From Gnetum montanum (lineage: Eukaryota; Streptophyta; Gnetopsida; Gnetales; Gnetaceae), in contig MNCI01008033.1 in NCBI GenBank assembly GCA_015680685.1, forward strand, positions 489,159 through 553,158: a DNA stretch of 64,000 bases, written 5' to 3'. Position 1 is the stretch's first letter. Every line of letters begins with the position of its first letter. Both the position numbers and the translations under genes were made by a program. Of this stretch, positions 35,425-45,489 are shown in pieces. Under the pieces are notes generated by a model, which was given only the letters and a program-made list of their open reading frames with translations, did no database searches and was not told the DNA's origin.

Positions 35425-36516
35425 TTATGGTTGTATAGGGCCTTTTTTATTGTTTCTCTTTAGCTCGACCACTTTATTGGATAGTTTTTGTAGTGAAGTG
35501 AGTATTTGGGTCATCTGATCTTGGGTTTGTGTTGGTGGTTTAACAGAATTTGATGTCTCGTTTGGGTTTATAATGAATTGAATCAAGGCTTTTGATTGGT
35601 CATCATTCAAACCAATGTTGGATGGTAAGAATGAAGAGGACATGGGGCCTTGTGAGTAATTACTTAAAGGTTGAGTTGATTGAAAGGGAGAAGCAGTTTG
35701 AGGCATGACATTAGATGTTTGAAAAGTTTGTAGGAGTGGGTTTGATTGCATAGGGTTACTAACACTCATCATCCCAAATTGGGTTTGGATGTTGTTCATA
35801 AGGGTTATTTGCTCTAATTCCACAGCTTTTGACATTGCACCTTATTATTCTATTATGTTGGAATTAGATTTGATAGCATAAGCGAAGAATGGATCAATGG
35901 TAGAGAGATAGAAGTTGAGGATACCATCTAGTTGTGGTCGCATCTCATTTGGCACATAGGCTAGTTGATGAAGGAATCTAAGGTTATAATCCCTAACATT
36001 TTCCCCAGGTAGCTTTCTTAGGCTAGTAACGTTGCTTAATGCGATAACAGGGCTTGTAAATTTATCAAATTGATTCAAAAACTTGTTTTTAAATTCTTGC
36101 CATGTGTTAATGGAGGCATCAGGAAGCATTAAGAACCATTGGGTTGCTTTGGTCCTAAATGTTGTTACAAACACCCTGCATGCCACATCATTATGTATAA
36201 TGTTGTGGATCCCTAGTAATATTTCAAAACATTGTATGTGTTGTCGGGCATCATTCGTAGGGGTTGTAGGATCAAAGAACAGATTTATGTTTTGAAGGGA
36301 TTTTGGTATGTCATGGTAATTATGAAAGTTAAAAGGGTTTCTTACTAAGGGAGCTGGGGGTTGATGGGCTGCCATCTTAGTCTGAGGTTTTTTAGGAATT
36401 GAACTTGGAAAAAGTGAAGCTCGTTGTTTTCTCAAAGTAAATTGACGAGTAGCTGGTTGACTAGGGGTAGGAGTATGAGTTCTTTGTTGAGATACTCTAT
36501 AAGAAAAGTCACTCAT
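35425..36516 (-). pseudogene. Element F gag
   Basis: Starts at ATG 36516 (MSDFSYRVSQQRTHTPTPSQ). The capsid-like Retrotrans_gag domain covers residues about 75-210: FDPTTPTNDARQHIQCFE, then TKATQWFLMLPDASINTWQEF, KNKFLNQF, SNVTSLRKLPGENVRDYNLRF. Two consecutive stops at 35847-35842 interrupt the frame, which then continues (MSKAVELEQITLMNN) through a Q/S/P-rich segment to 35425. The frame is otherwise remarkably open compared with the other elements here, consistent with a younger insertion. The length suits a gag that supplied particles for a non-autonomous element. Confidence 0.85.
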
Positions 36517-36861
36517 AAAATGAAAAATAATAGGAAATGTAAAATGCTAATAAACTGTGAAAATTAAAAAAAATGGAAAAAACATTTCAATACTATATTT
36601 TTTATTTTTTTAATATTTTTAAAAGTAAAATTGAAATTGCAAAATTTCAGAAAAGTAAATTAAAAGGAAAATAATTTAAATCACCTCAATTAAATTTTAG
36701 AAAAACAAACTAAAAAGGATTGCTAGAATATAAATTGGAGATTTGAAAATGAAACTAAAATAGAGTAATAAAACTAAAAATAGGGAAGCAAAAATAAAAA
36801 AAATAGTAAAAAAATGATAATAATTTTTTTTTTCTAAAAAAAAGAAGAAAAGGTTGAGAAA

Positions 36862-36881
36862 CTGCTCTCCTTCTAGTGCCA
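36862..36881 (-). other. Primer-binding site of element F
   Basis: On the minus strand TGGCACTAGAAGGAGAGCAG lies six bases after the 5' LTR end. It starts TGG, as plant primer sites do; I cannot assign the tRNA. Confidence 0.55.
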
Positions 36882-36887
36882 AAAAGG

Positions 36888-37976
36888 TGTTGATGCTTAA
36901 ATTTTGGATACACCGCCAACACCTGTGAAAACTCGTTTTAGGAGACTATCGCCTAGGGTGCCTCCCATATGGGTACGAAAGTCGAGAATAGTCTTAGCTA
37001 GAAAGGGCTAAGTGACAAAACAATAATAACAATATTTTAAACAAAATATTAAAAGCTTTAAATTTAATAAGAATATTGAAAAGTTAAATAATTTGTGCAA
37101 TTTAAATGAGTACAATAAATAATTCAAAATAAAATGCAAATAATAATATTGAAAACTGTAAAAGTTATCTGCCACCGCGGCTGCTTCTTCGCTTGGAGAT
37201 GGCAGAGAGAAAAATCTATCCTGTTGTTTGAAAGCAAATAAAAAAAGAACAAAATGATGTGCATACAACCTCTCTCTACTAGGTTTCTGTTTATAGGCAG
37301 AAAGAAAGACTTCTACTGACACCCCTCACGATGTCCGTGTTGGTACCACCGTTGTTGGGCGTTGGTCTCTGCCGCGTGGGCAGAAAAGAAAAGAAAACGT
37401 GTCTGTTTCTATCTGAGAAAACAGAAAACTGTCGTTCAACAATTACTACTGTAGGGAAAGCACACTGTCATCTGCAATCTGCCTGCAACTGCTGTTGATG
37501 TTCACCGTGCATTTTACGCTCCTGCTGTGTTTTGCCGCCTGCCGGTAGAAGAGAGAAGACTACCGAAAATGCCTCCGCTGTCGATGTTGCCTGCCAGCAG
37601 AACAGAAAATGGTCGCTACAGACTCTCTAGCTCCTCCCCCCATTTATGTGAATTGATAGGGTATTTATAGGGTTGGACAGGGCTTGGGCATGAAATTCAA
37701 GAATGGAATCAATGGCTGTGAGATGAGAGGAAAGAAGATCTAACGACATGTGTCCCATGGATAGTTGGCACAAGTTGGATGTGTGTTGGATAGTTGCATT
37801 CTTTGACCATGTACATTGCATTTTACAATTTACGGATTATTCAAGCCCATGAAAGTACATTTAATTAAGACCATGAGGGCTTGACATGTCAATACTGTAC
37901 GACTTCTGATTTTTTGTGATATTAAACTTGTTCAAACAAGGCCCTATGCCTAGCATGGGTGAGGTTGGCCTCAACA
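36888..37976 (-). repeat. 5' LTR of element F
   Basis: Copy of 31072-32172. Minus-strand TATA box at 37662-37669. Followed on its right by the target duplication CATAT. Confidence 0.9.
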
Positions 37977-37981
37977 CATAT

Positions 37982-39128
37982 ATTTATAAAATCCATAAAA
38001 ATAATAAATATAAAATTATAAATATTCTCTCTATTCCCCATCATGACAACACAGGTTTTTCCATTGTATGATATGTATTATAGTCTCTTTTATCTTTATT
38101 AAATGCAACGATATGAACAAGTGTTCTTGGCAATTCATTCAACATCATCTTCAAAGCTTACGACTAGATCATACCACATTTTGTATGATATAATTCCATT
38201 AGTCATAGCTAGTAGGACCTCTATCATTGGCATCATTACTAAGGAGCACATTGGTGAATTACTTGGAAATACTTGTATACTTTTTATTTTAACATTTTTC
38301 AAACCAAGCATGTTTCTTTAGCATTTTGTGTAGGTTTTGAACACAAATGATATGATGGATAACACTCAAAATCCACTAAAGGCCTCTGGCAAAGGAAGTG
38401 TGGTAAAATGAAAAAAGGCTTTTGTCACATTTATACACCCAGAGGATGTAAGCCTACCACTAGTTGTTTTGGCTTATCACCAAGAGAAGCAAGGGAGGTA
38501 ACATAATGCTCATGGATAGTTTTCCATGGAACCAGCCAAGGATATAGCATAGGATCTTAAAGAGGCCTTGATCAAAATTGAGCCAGTGGATGATTATACA
38601 TTCTACATAGCTCGTGAGCTAGTGTACAATGAATATGAACCTCTATCTAGGCAAGAGCTTTGAGACCAATTAGCAGAAGAGGAGGTTCCTAGTAGCTTTT
38701 CATATAACCATACATATGGAAAGGAAGATGATAAAGCAAACAAGAAAGCAAAAATACCAATACATCATGAAGGCTCATGGTCAGGAACCACCAACCAAAG
38801 TACAGCTAGAATCCATGATGATGATCTCCTTCCTAGGTTTGAGCATTTCCACTTGTCTAGACCATTCAATGACAATAGTGCTCCTTTGTTTAACTAGGGC
38901 GATTACCATGAACTTAATGAAGTTGTACATATTTCATGGGAGCATGTTTGTGATAGCCATATCAAATAGATCAATATGGCTAATGTTCCAACATATAAAG
39001 GGTTTACCAACAATGATCCCCAACTTCACATGTAGATATTTGATAATGCTTTTTACCTGTAAGAAATTGTCAATGATTGATAAAAGTTGTGGTTATTTTC
39101 TTGCATCTTCATTAAGCATGAAAAAAAC
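37982..39128 (+). other. Unrecognised region with a broken plus-strand frame
   Basis: A plus-strand reading over about 38390-39060 is fairly long despite stops: KKAFVTFIHPEDVSLP, then DDYTFYIARELVYNEYEPLS, EEEVPSSFSYNHTY, GDYHELNEVVHISWEHVCD. The acidic composition recalls retroelement linker regions but I recognise no domain. It meets a minus-strand RT fragment head-on at 39129. Confidence 0.4.
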
Positions 39129-40180
39129 CTAGTACAAATTCTTGTCAAGATCAACATGTATCCCTACCTTTGATATTATGAAACCAAGCATTTTTGTTGT
39201 TTTAACACTAAAAACACACTTTTTGGGATTGATTCTAAGTTCGTATTTGAGACATCGTTGTAGTACTAAACTAAGGTCATGTGTATGGTTTTTAGGTACC
39301 TTGGACTTGAAAACTATGTCATCAACATAATCACTAAAAAACCCTAGCATGTAGTCACTATATATATAGGTCCTCGCTTGTTGATATGTTGCACCTGCAT
39401 TTTTTAGATCAAATAGCATTATGGTCTAACAAAAGATTCCCCAAGGGGTCATGAAGGTCATGTATAACTAATGGTCTAGGTTGATCCTAACTTGGATATA
39501 TCCTAAGAACCCATCCATAAAGGACAACAAGGCATGCCTAGTCGTGGTATCGATGAGCTGATCAATACTAAACAATGGAAAATCATCTTTAATAGTTACT
39601 TTTTTTGAGGTCATGGAAATTGATATAGATGTGAATGCTCCTATTCTTCTTGGGAACCACCCCTATGTTGGACATATAATTAATGTATTTAATAGCTCAA
39701 ATAAAACCATCTTGGTAAAATTTTTTAAGTTCATCATGAACTGCTAAAGCAAAATATAGTCTAACTTTGAAAACCTTTTGTTTAATGGGTTTGATGTTAA
39801 GGTCAAGTATAATTTTATGTTGAACTAAATGAGGGTCTAATCCAAGAATGTCTCTATATGACCATGCAAAGGTTTTAATGTTATCCTAGAGAACTATGGT
39901 GATGTCTTGAGTCTACTGGAATTCAAGTAAGGGACTTAGTTTTAATGTTTACTCCTCATTGTTATGTGTTGTAGCAGGAATTTCAACTAGAGAATCCTCT
40001 GTCATGTCTCTAACCTCTAAGTTGAGAGGCTTAACAATGTATTTAGGCAACTATAAGGATTCTCTATTGAGGCTATGTGGTTGAAGAGGCTCCCAAGCTC
40101 AAGGTCTAAGCTTTTGAGGTCAATTGATCATTCAACATCATCATGGGGTCCAACTAGGTTTAGCAGTATGTTGAATTGTG
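39129..40180 (-). pseudogene. Ty3/gypsy (Tat-like) reverse transcriptase fragment
   Basis: Read on the minus strand: a protease-RT linker (TFAWSYRDILGLDPHLVQHK, about 39830-39890), then PIKQKVFKV, GVVPKKN, FHDLKKVTIKDDFPLF, IDQLIDTTTRHALLSFMDGF, VTPWG-like, MLFDLKNAGATYQQA (39375-39419). The catalytic YVDDIVFKSK (about 39305-39330) and LGFIISKVGIHVD follow. It ends abruptly at 39129 after the palm; RNase H and integrase are missing. The FAWSY..M/I.GLDP wording is typical of the Tat/Athila side of Ty3/gypsy. Some stops; pseudogene. Confidence 0.85.
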
Positions 40181-40560
40181 CCTATGGCTCCATGTTCAAA
40201 TCCTACAAGTTAACCAAAAGCATATTAGTGGCACCTATGTGGTACAATTGTTAAGTAATGTTGAAGCAATTTAAAATGTTGCAATAATAAAGCATAATAT
40301 ACTAAAATAAGGTCAAAGCAAGGTGAAACAAGGCTAAACAACTTACCATCATAACCATTGCTTACCATAGTGTACTATCACACTTATATTGTGTAGTATA
40401 TATATATATTTCAATGTAAATCTTCATAATAATTAAGACCAGTAATTAGCCCATAATTACTCAAAATAAATTTTAATTATGATATTGTATTGTTTTTTTT
40501 TTGTTTTTTGAAAAACTATTAAGTTTCAGTCTACAATATATATATATATATATATTCCTT
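40181..40560. repeat. Low-complexity AT-rich DNA with (TA)n
   Basis: AT-rich, with TA repeats at about 40395-40410 and 40535-40556 and a T-run at 40491-40508. The T-run reads as an A-rich tract on the minus strand, downstream of the LRR pseudogene. Confidence 0.7.
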
Positions 40561-40789
40561 TTCATCTTCCATTATTATTACAAAGACAAAATTTGTTATG
40601 ATATATATTTTAGACCGAACATAGCAGACATGATATATCTCCAACTGGCTTACAATAAGCTTCAAAAAGAGAACTTATATTAGTTTGCTGGTAGGAATTA
40701 CATCATATGATGTTTTTCCATAATGAATTAACTTAGAAAGATCATTCTCATTTCTTGAGTTTGATATTGCATCCTTACTATTTATTACA

Positions 40790-41424
40790 TTAACAACTAG
40801 TATCATAGCTTATCCCTGGTAGTTGAGGCCCTTTCAAGCAAGGATTATTTTCAAAACATTTCATTTGAAACCTTTCAGAAGATCCAGTGTTTGGTATAGT
40901 ACCACAAAGATCATTGTGTGCAACATCCTTGGAATCACACAATCCTTGGAATTTGTCCAGTAAGTTGATTGTTGTTGAGACTTAGAAACACAAGTGACTT
41001 GAAATGTTTCAGCGATGCAGGCATTTCACCAGTAAGGTTATTATTATAAAGATCCAAACTAGCAAGATTCTTCAGTTTACCAAGCTCTACTCGTATGCCT
41101 CTTCAAGATGATTGTTATAAAGCTCAAGGTATTGCAAGTGTTCAAGCCTCCCAAGATCTGGAACAAGCTTCCCAGACAGATTTGAATTGCCCAAGTCTAG
41201 TCTGGTGATGTGGTATTTCCTGATCACAGGTGATGTGAAACCAAGTGCAGGGATTCACTAGAGTAGGATCCCAACTTTGCAAAACATTTGATGGGTCTAA
41301 CAAGCTTCTCCTGATGACGTGCAGAGCATCCCCCTCTGAATTTGCAGCGGCCATTAGAGCCAAACCAAGGCCCAGCAACAGCACAAAAAACACTGACCTT
41401 GAACATGTGGAGATCTGTTGCCAT
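40790..41424 (-). pseudogene. LRR protein pseudogene (SERK ectodomain-like, kinase-less)
   Basis: Minus-strand remnant of a short secreted leucine-rich-repeat protein like Arabidopsis LRR1 and the SERK ectodomain. Start ATG 41424 (MATDLHMFK) is followed by a frameshift, then a signal-peptide-like [17 protein letters not shown] and the LRR N-terminal cap [37 protein letters not shown]. After a disrupted join come LRRs in other frames: [68 protein letters not shown]. The C-terminus has DLCGTIPN and ends NNPCLKGPQLPG to a TAA at 40790. No transmembrane or kinase part exists, as in the about 220-residue kinase-less family. At least three frameshifts. The LRRs run together without introns, unlike normal genes of this family, so a retrocopy is likely. 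Confidence 0.85.
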
Positions 41425-41718
41425 GCTTTTCCCCTCAATTTTGATTCAATCTGGGGCCGAAGGCCTCCTCCTTGATCCCCCAATATATTCAGAGAATCCA
41501 AAACTCAGAAACTTCACAGCTCGTTCCTCCTTCCGTGAGTCAAAGACGCCTGGATATGAGGTCAAGTTTGGGCTACGCTACCTCAAGGTATGATATGAAA
41601 GGTATGCTCGTTTGTACACTAGGACAGCGTACTCTTTCTTATGAAAAGTTTTCTAAAAATGCCGGTTTTTATGCTGTGGCAGCCTACTCCTAGCTTATTT
41701 GTAAGCTATGACAGCGTA

Positions 41719-41937
41719 CTCCTAGCTATTGCTTTATTGTCCGATTTAGCAACAAGGATGCTGTGGCATAAATAACATACGCAACCATTGCTGGAGACGT
41801 TCTTTATGCTGCTTACGCGCATGAGCTTCCCCGTCATGGAATACCAGTGGGTCTAACCAATTACGCATCTGCTTATTGCACTGGACTTCTTTTGGCTCAT
41901 CAGGTACTGAAAAAACTGGAGGTGGATAAGTTCGGGA
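41719..41937 (+). pseudogene. Ribosomal protein L5 (uL18) gene fragment
   Basis: The plus-strand reading PSYCFIVRFSNKDAVA, stop, [55 protein letters not shown] is an unmistakable piece of cytosolic 60S ribosomal protein L5, which binds 5S rRNA. The known motifs FVVRFTNKD, [18 protein letters not shown] and [21 protein letters not shown] match in order. One in-frame TAA and the loss of one Ala codon mark it as non-functional. A weaker stretch at 41549-41600 (GYEVKF and onward) may be the upstream YQVKF region. Neither the start nor the C-terminal half is present. It lies opposite in strand to its neighbours, the LRR and P450 remnants. Confidence 0.85.
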
Positions 41938-42909
41938 AAGCTTGCGGACGCTGTTTTGTACCCTGTGGGAGCCTACTTGGCCGAATCCAAGCACACCAAT
42001 AAGTTTTGGAAAGTTTGAAGACAGTGGTTTGTACGCTGTGTCAGGGTACTCACAGGTTTTAGAAAGTTTCAGACTCAAACCGAAAAAGCTCAGCGTACCT
42101 AATTTTTCTTTTAGGCAACTTCTTAATTTGAACCAGTTTTTTCCGTTTATTATCTCGACTCCTTCCAAACTCTACCCAAGAGTATTGGAGGTGGTGCAGC
42201 AAGTACAAGCTTGAGAGTTAATGTTTTCTATTGCTCTTTTTCTCATACGCAGATCTAACCAGCAACAAACTGACACCTTCAGCTTTCCTTTTCTATTAAC
42301 CTGGATAGCTCTGCAATCTTCCCAATCCACCCCACATGCACAGTTCTATCATAGGAATATTTTCAGTTGAAATATTTTCCCTATTAGTTCAGTGGATTGG
42401 GACACTTCATTTCCTAGGTCACATCGTGGAATAACAAGGTTTGCTATCAAGAATTGAAATATATTCAGTGGAATACGATACTTTTGTTATTGGATCGCAT
42501 CGACTTTGTTACGATTAAGTCACATGAACCTGCTGCTGGGCTTACGCACCAAAGTGTGAGCAGGAGTTAACGCTACTTGCCCACTAACTCCCACGAAGAG
42601 TTAGTTGGTGAAAGGTAAAAACAGCTTCATGATGAATAAAAATATTCTTGAGCAAAAACGACAGGCACCATTATTGAAAAACGGTAACGGTTGGTTTCGC
42701 ATGTTAATGACGTACAGCTCTCCGAAACACCTTGCGTAAAAGTACGTAGAAAGTGGACTGGGCAAATGCTCAAACACCTTTTACCATGATCAGTATTTGG
42801 CATATATGGCACGAATACCTCATCTGTTTGTTGTCGCGGTTTAATTGGTGTTTCAATTTGTGTTATACATCCATCGTGTGCACACGTAATTACACGTAAT
42901 TAAAAGAAA
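41938..42909. other. GC-richer island sequence, no assigned gene
   Basis: Compositionally like the flanking gene fragments and unlike the surrounding repeats. CAGCGTACTC/CAGCCTACTC-like motifs recur from 41618 to 42050. A small hairpin (ACTAACTC, 7-base loop, GAGTTAGT) is at 42583-42605. No gene recognised. Confidence 0.5.
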
Positions 42910-43080
42910 GATGACAAACAAAAAATGGTTTCAATTTTACTAGGCCAAAAACTACAGAAAATCCGATAGTGTCATTTTGTCTCTGCAGAAATTCTGGAAC
43001 ATACACGGGATGACAAACAAAGAATGGTTTCAATTTTACTAGGCAAAAAACTCCAGAAAATCCGATACTGTCATTTTGTC
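42910..43080. repeat. 72-bp direct repeat, two copies
   Basis: 42910-42981 and 43009-43080 begin GATGACAAACAAARAATGG and end CATTTTGTC, with a few differences and 27 bp between them. Confidence 0.95.
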
Positions 43081-43099
43081 AATCATTTACAGTTACACG

Positions 43100-43360
43100 T
43101 TGGCACAAGGAGATTGCTACCACGTGGTGATTGTATTGAAAATCTGATCCATCCATGCGATAGGGAATGAAATCGACCAGATTGAACGCCCCAGACAGTG
43201 TCATCAGTTCTACCGCCATTGCTTTGAACTCGCTGGCTTCCCCCTCCTGCACAAACATGCGACGCCCCAGACAGTGTCATCAGTTCTATCGCCATTGCTT
43301 TGAACTCGCTGGCTTCCCCCTCCTGCACAAACATGCGACGCCCCAGAAGCAACTGCAAAC
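43100..43360 (-). pseudogene. Cytochrome P450 (CYP75-like, A-type) exon fragment
   Basis: The minus-strand reading [30 protein letters not shown] and, after the tandem duplication, [18 protein letters not shown] matches the helix D-G region of plant A-type P450s such as flavonoid 3'/3',5'-hydroxylases (GRRVF, EFKDMVVELM, AGxFNxxDFIP). P450s are heme monooxygenases of the ER. Only about 60 residues remain; the heme-binding Cys region is absent. Upstream on this strand TCTTATGTTTGCAG could be a splice acceptor, so this piece may derive from genomic DNA and not cDNA. A 76-bp tandem duplication inside it (43187-43338) shifts the frame. Exact P450 family not certain. Confidence 0.7.
43187..43347. 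repeat. 76-bp tandem duplication inside the P450 fragment
   Basis: Units 43187-43262 and 43263-43338 start CGCCCCAGACAGTGTCATCA and differ at one base (CTACCG against CTATCG), followed by nine bases of a third copy. Confidence 0.97.
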
Positions 43361-43772
43361 ATAAGAAAACACTATAAACTTCAAGAATCGGAAGTTTGTT
43401 TGCATGTAAAGCCCCGCTTGACGGGGAAATTTTTGGCATGGATTTTTTATTCACTGGATCTGTGGGTCGTTGCAGCAAACAATGGAATAAATATTTTACT
43501 AGAAACATCAAACAAAGAAAGTTGAATACAGCACTAAAAATCCATTTAGTAAGCACGAAACCGTCTTTGATAGAATCGAGGCATCACTACTACATCTTCA
43601 AATTAAGAGCTGTAACGAGAAAATTTCGTAATGGAAACGACTATTAAATCCATTAAATCCATTGCAAACCTGTTTCCTTAATGAAAACGACTAGTAAATC
43701 CAACTGGATCTGCAATTTAAGGTACATGATGGGCCATAACTGGGTGAGGGCCACCCAGCAGTAAAAGGCAGC
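43361..43772. other. Island sequence, no gene assigned
   Basis: May include intron or upstream sequence of the P450 remnant. The short repeat GAAACGACTATTAAATCC (43634) and GAAAACGACTAGTAAATCC (43683) is visible. Confidence 0.4.
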
Positions 43773-44349
43773 CTACAATTGGCTGCCCCATGGCCCCAGT
43801 GGAAGCTGCTTCGATTGCTACCTCAGGAGCAATCCAAGCAGTTTCCACCCTCTGCTGCTGATGTGAGAGCGGATCCAAGCAGTTTCCACCCTACAGCACC
43901 CTACGTTGCTGTGAGCTACAATTGGCTGCCCCCATGGCCCCGGTGGAAGCTGCTTCGATTGCTGCCTCAGGAGCAATCCAAGCAGTTTCCACCCTCTGCT
44001 GCTGCTGCTGTGAGAGCGGATCCAAGCAGTTTCCACCCTACAGCACCCTACGCTGCTGTGAGCTACAATTGGCTGCCCCCATGGCCCCGGTGGAAGCTGC
44101 TTCGATTGCTGCCTCAGGAGCAATCCAAGCAGTTTCCACCCTCTGCTGCTGCTGCTGTGAGAGCGGATCCAAGCAGTTTCCACCCTACAGCACCCTACGC
44201 TGCTGTGAGCTACAATTGGCTGCCCCCATGGCCCCGGTGGAAGCTACTTCGATTGCTGCCTCAGGAGCAATCCAAGCAGTTTCCACCCTCTACTGCTGCT
44301 GTGAGAGCGGATCGCAGCTACCACCCTACAGCATCCTACGCTGCTGTGA
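43773..44349. repeat. 147-bp GC-rich minisatellite, four units
   Basis: Units start with CTACAATTGGCTGCCCC at 43773, 43916, 44063 and 44210, with lengths 143, 147, 147 and about 140. Each holds two copies of AAGCAGTTTCCACCCT and a (CTG)n run of variable length. Since 147 is a multiple of three, several frames on both strands stay open (up to about 208 codons, repeat unit of 49 residues), but they begin at TTG, not ATG, and are best read as a by-product of the period. Confidence 0.95.
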
Positions 44350-45480
44350 AAGCAGGCGGCTACCGGCTTCCGCACACTCCATTATATATGCTTTTTATTT
44401 TTTGAAAAAAGGAAAGATACTAAAGGAGGGCTGCTTCGTCATTTTGTGTGCAGCGAGATAGAGGGAGGTTGCTTTGGAAAGATGCTCTGTCTGTGGCTCT
44501 GGCTCTCCCACTAAACGCGGTCGGGTTTAATAGTTTAGATTAGTTTAATAGTTTTTCTTCTATTATGATATATATGTTTTATTTTTCTATATTCTGCCTC
44601 TATTTTTATAAATTAAAATTGAAAATTGAAAATATATAACTTGAAAATACGTGAAAGTGAAATGAAAATTCTAAACTAAAAATTAGAATTATCCTAAAAG
44701 TTTAGCCAAAATCCCAACGTGTAATTTGTTAATAAATTAAATATACCATAAGTCAAATCTTTTCTATATGTATCAATAAGGTAGTTATAAACATAAAATG
44801 AAAAGTGTTTATCAAATATAATAAATTTTCTAGCACTCTCAATTCTTAACATTAACTCAATCTTACAAATAAGTTCACTTCCCTTTCAAATACTTATCCA
44901 TGTTTTCATAATAAGCCAAAGTACAATAAATCAATTTTTAACCAATATTTTTCTAACTTAATCCTTTCTAGACACCTACTTCTCATTTGCTAGCTTATTT
45001 ACTATTTTTCAACAAAGCTAGTTTATTCGCCAACTTATTTACTATTTCCAACTTATTTACATTATATAAGCTAGCTTATTTGCCATCTTGTTTACCATTT
45101 TTTAGCCTATTTATGTGATATAAGCTAGCTTATATAATGCAAGCCTATTTCACACACAAATTTAGTGGAGAAATTTTGATTTTCCCAATATGGTTGGAGG
45201 TTGTATGTTGAGGCCATTGTAGCTATAGCTTGTCATTTAAGCTAGCTTAAATACCCTATAGCTAAATACACTATGACTTTTTTATGCTATAGCTTTTTAC
45301 GCTGTAGTTCCGCGCCACGCAATTTAATTTAATTTAATAAAAAAAGAATTTTATTAAAATTTAAAATTTAAAATAAATTACATTAAAGTTTTCATCAACT
45401 CAACTAATTAATTAGTTTTACACATTTTATGCCTTTTACCTCAACTATTCTACTGTACAACATCGTTTCCATGACCTTGA
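44350..45480. other. Island edge, then AT-rich DNA with AAGCTAGCTTA motifs
   Basis: GC-richer sequence ends near 44530. At 44980-45300 there are several AAGCTAGCTTA palindromic motifs, one (GTCATTTAAGCTAGCTTA, 45232-45249) identical to the start of the 30-bp repeat unit at 60707. No gene recognised. Confidence 0.5.
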
Positions 45481-45489
45481 AATAGGGAT

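Larger units (their letters stand above)
31067..37981 (-). mobile_element. Element F: complete but internally deleted LTR retrotransposon
   Basis: Bounded by CATAT target duplications (31067-31071 and 37977-37981). Transcription is on the minus strand. 5' LTR 36888-37976, primer site 36862-36881, gag 36516-35845 continuing to 35425, zinc knuckle about 35410-35350, protease about 34730-33950, integrase tail 33906-33361, 3' non-coding region to 32173, 3' LTR 31072-32172. RT, RNase H and the integrase core are absent. The two LTRs (1101 and 1089 bp) start TGTTGAGGCC and end GCATCAACA on the minus strand and look about 92-95 percent identical by eye. Confidence 0.9.

Noticed and set aside
38716-39132. 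138-codon plus-strand ORF rich in M, I and S
   Set aside because: Alternative frame of the acidic reading in the same region; composition unlike a real protein.
41142-41501. 119-codon ORF taken as an intact LRR receptor kinase N-terminus
   Set aside because: The first codon is TTG, the frame ends after the LRR cap, and later LRRs are in other frames. No kinase exists downstream, so it is a pseudogene of the kinase-less family.
41746-42168. 140-codon minus-strand ORF opposite the RPL5 fragment
   Set aside because: Antisense shadow of the RPL5 reading; no domain.
43779-44461. Long repetitive ORFs (208 and 179 codons sense, 121 antisense) with a 49-residue unit
   Set aside because: They overlap in several frames of a 147-bp minisatellite, start at TTG, and stay open because the period is a multiple of three. 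No evidence of a protein.
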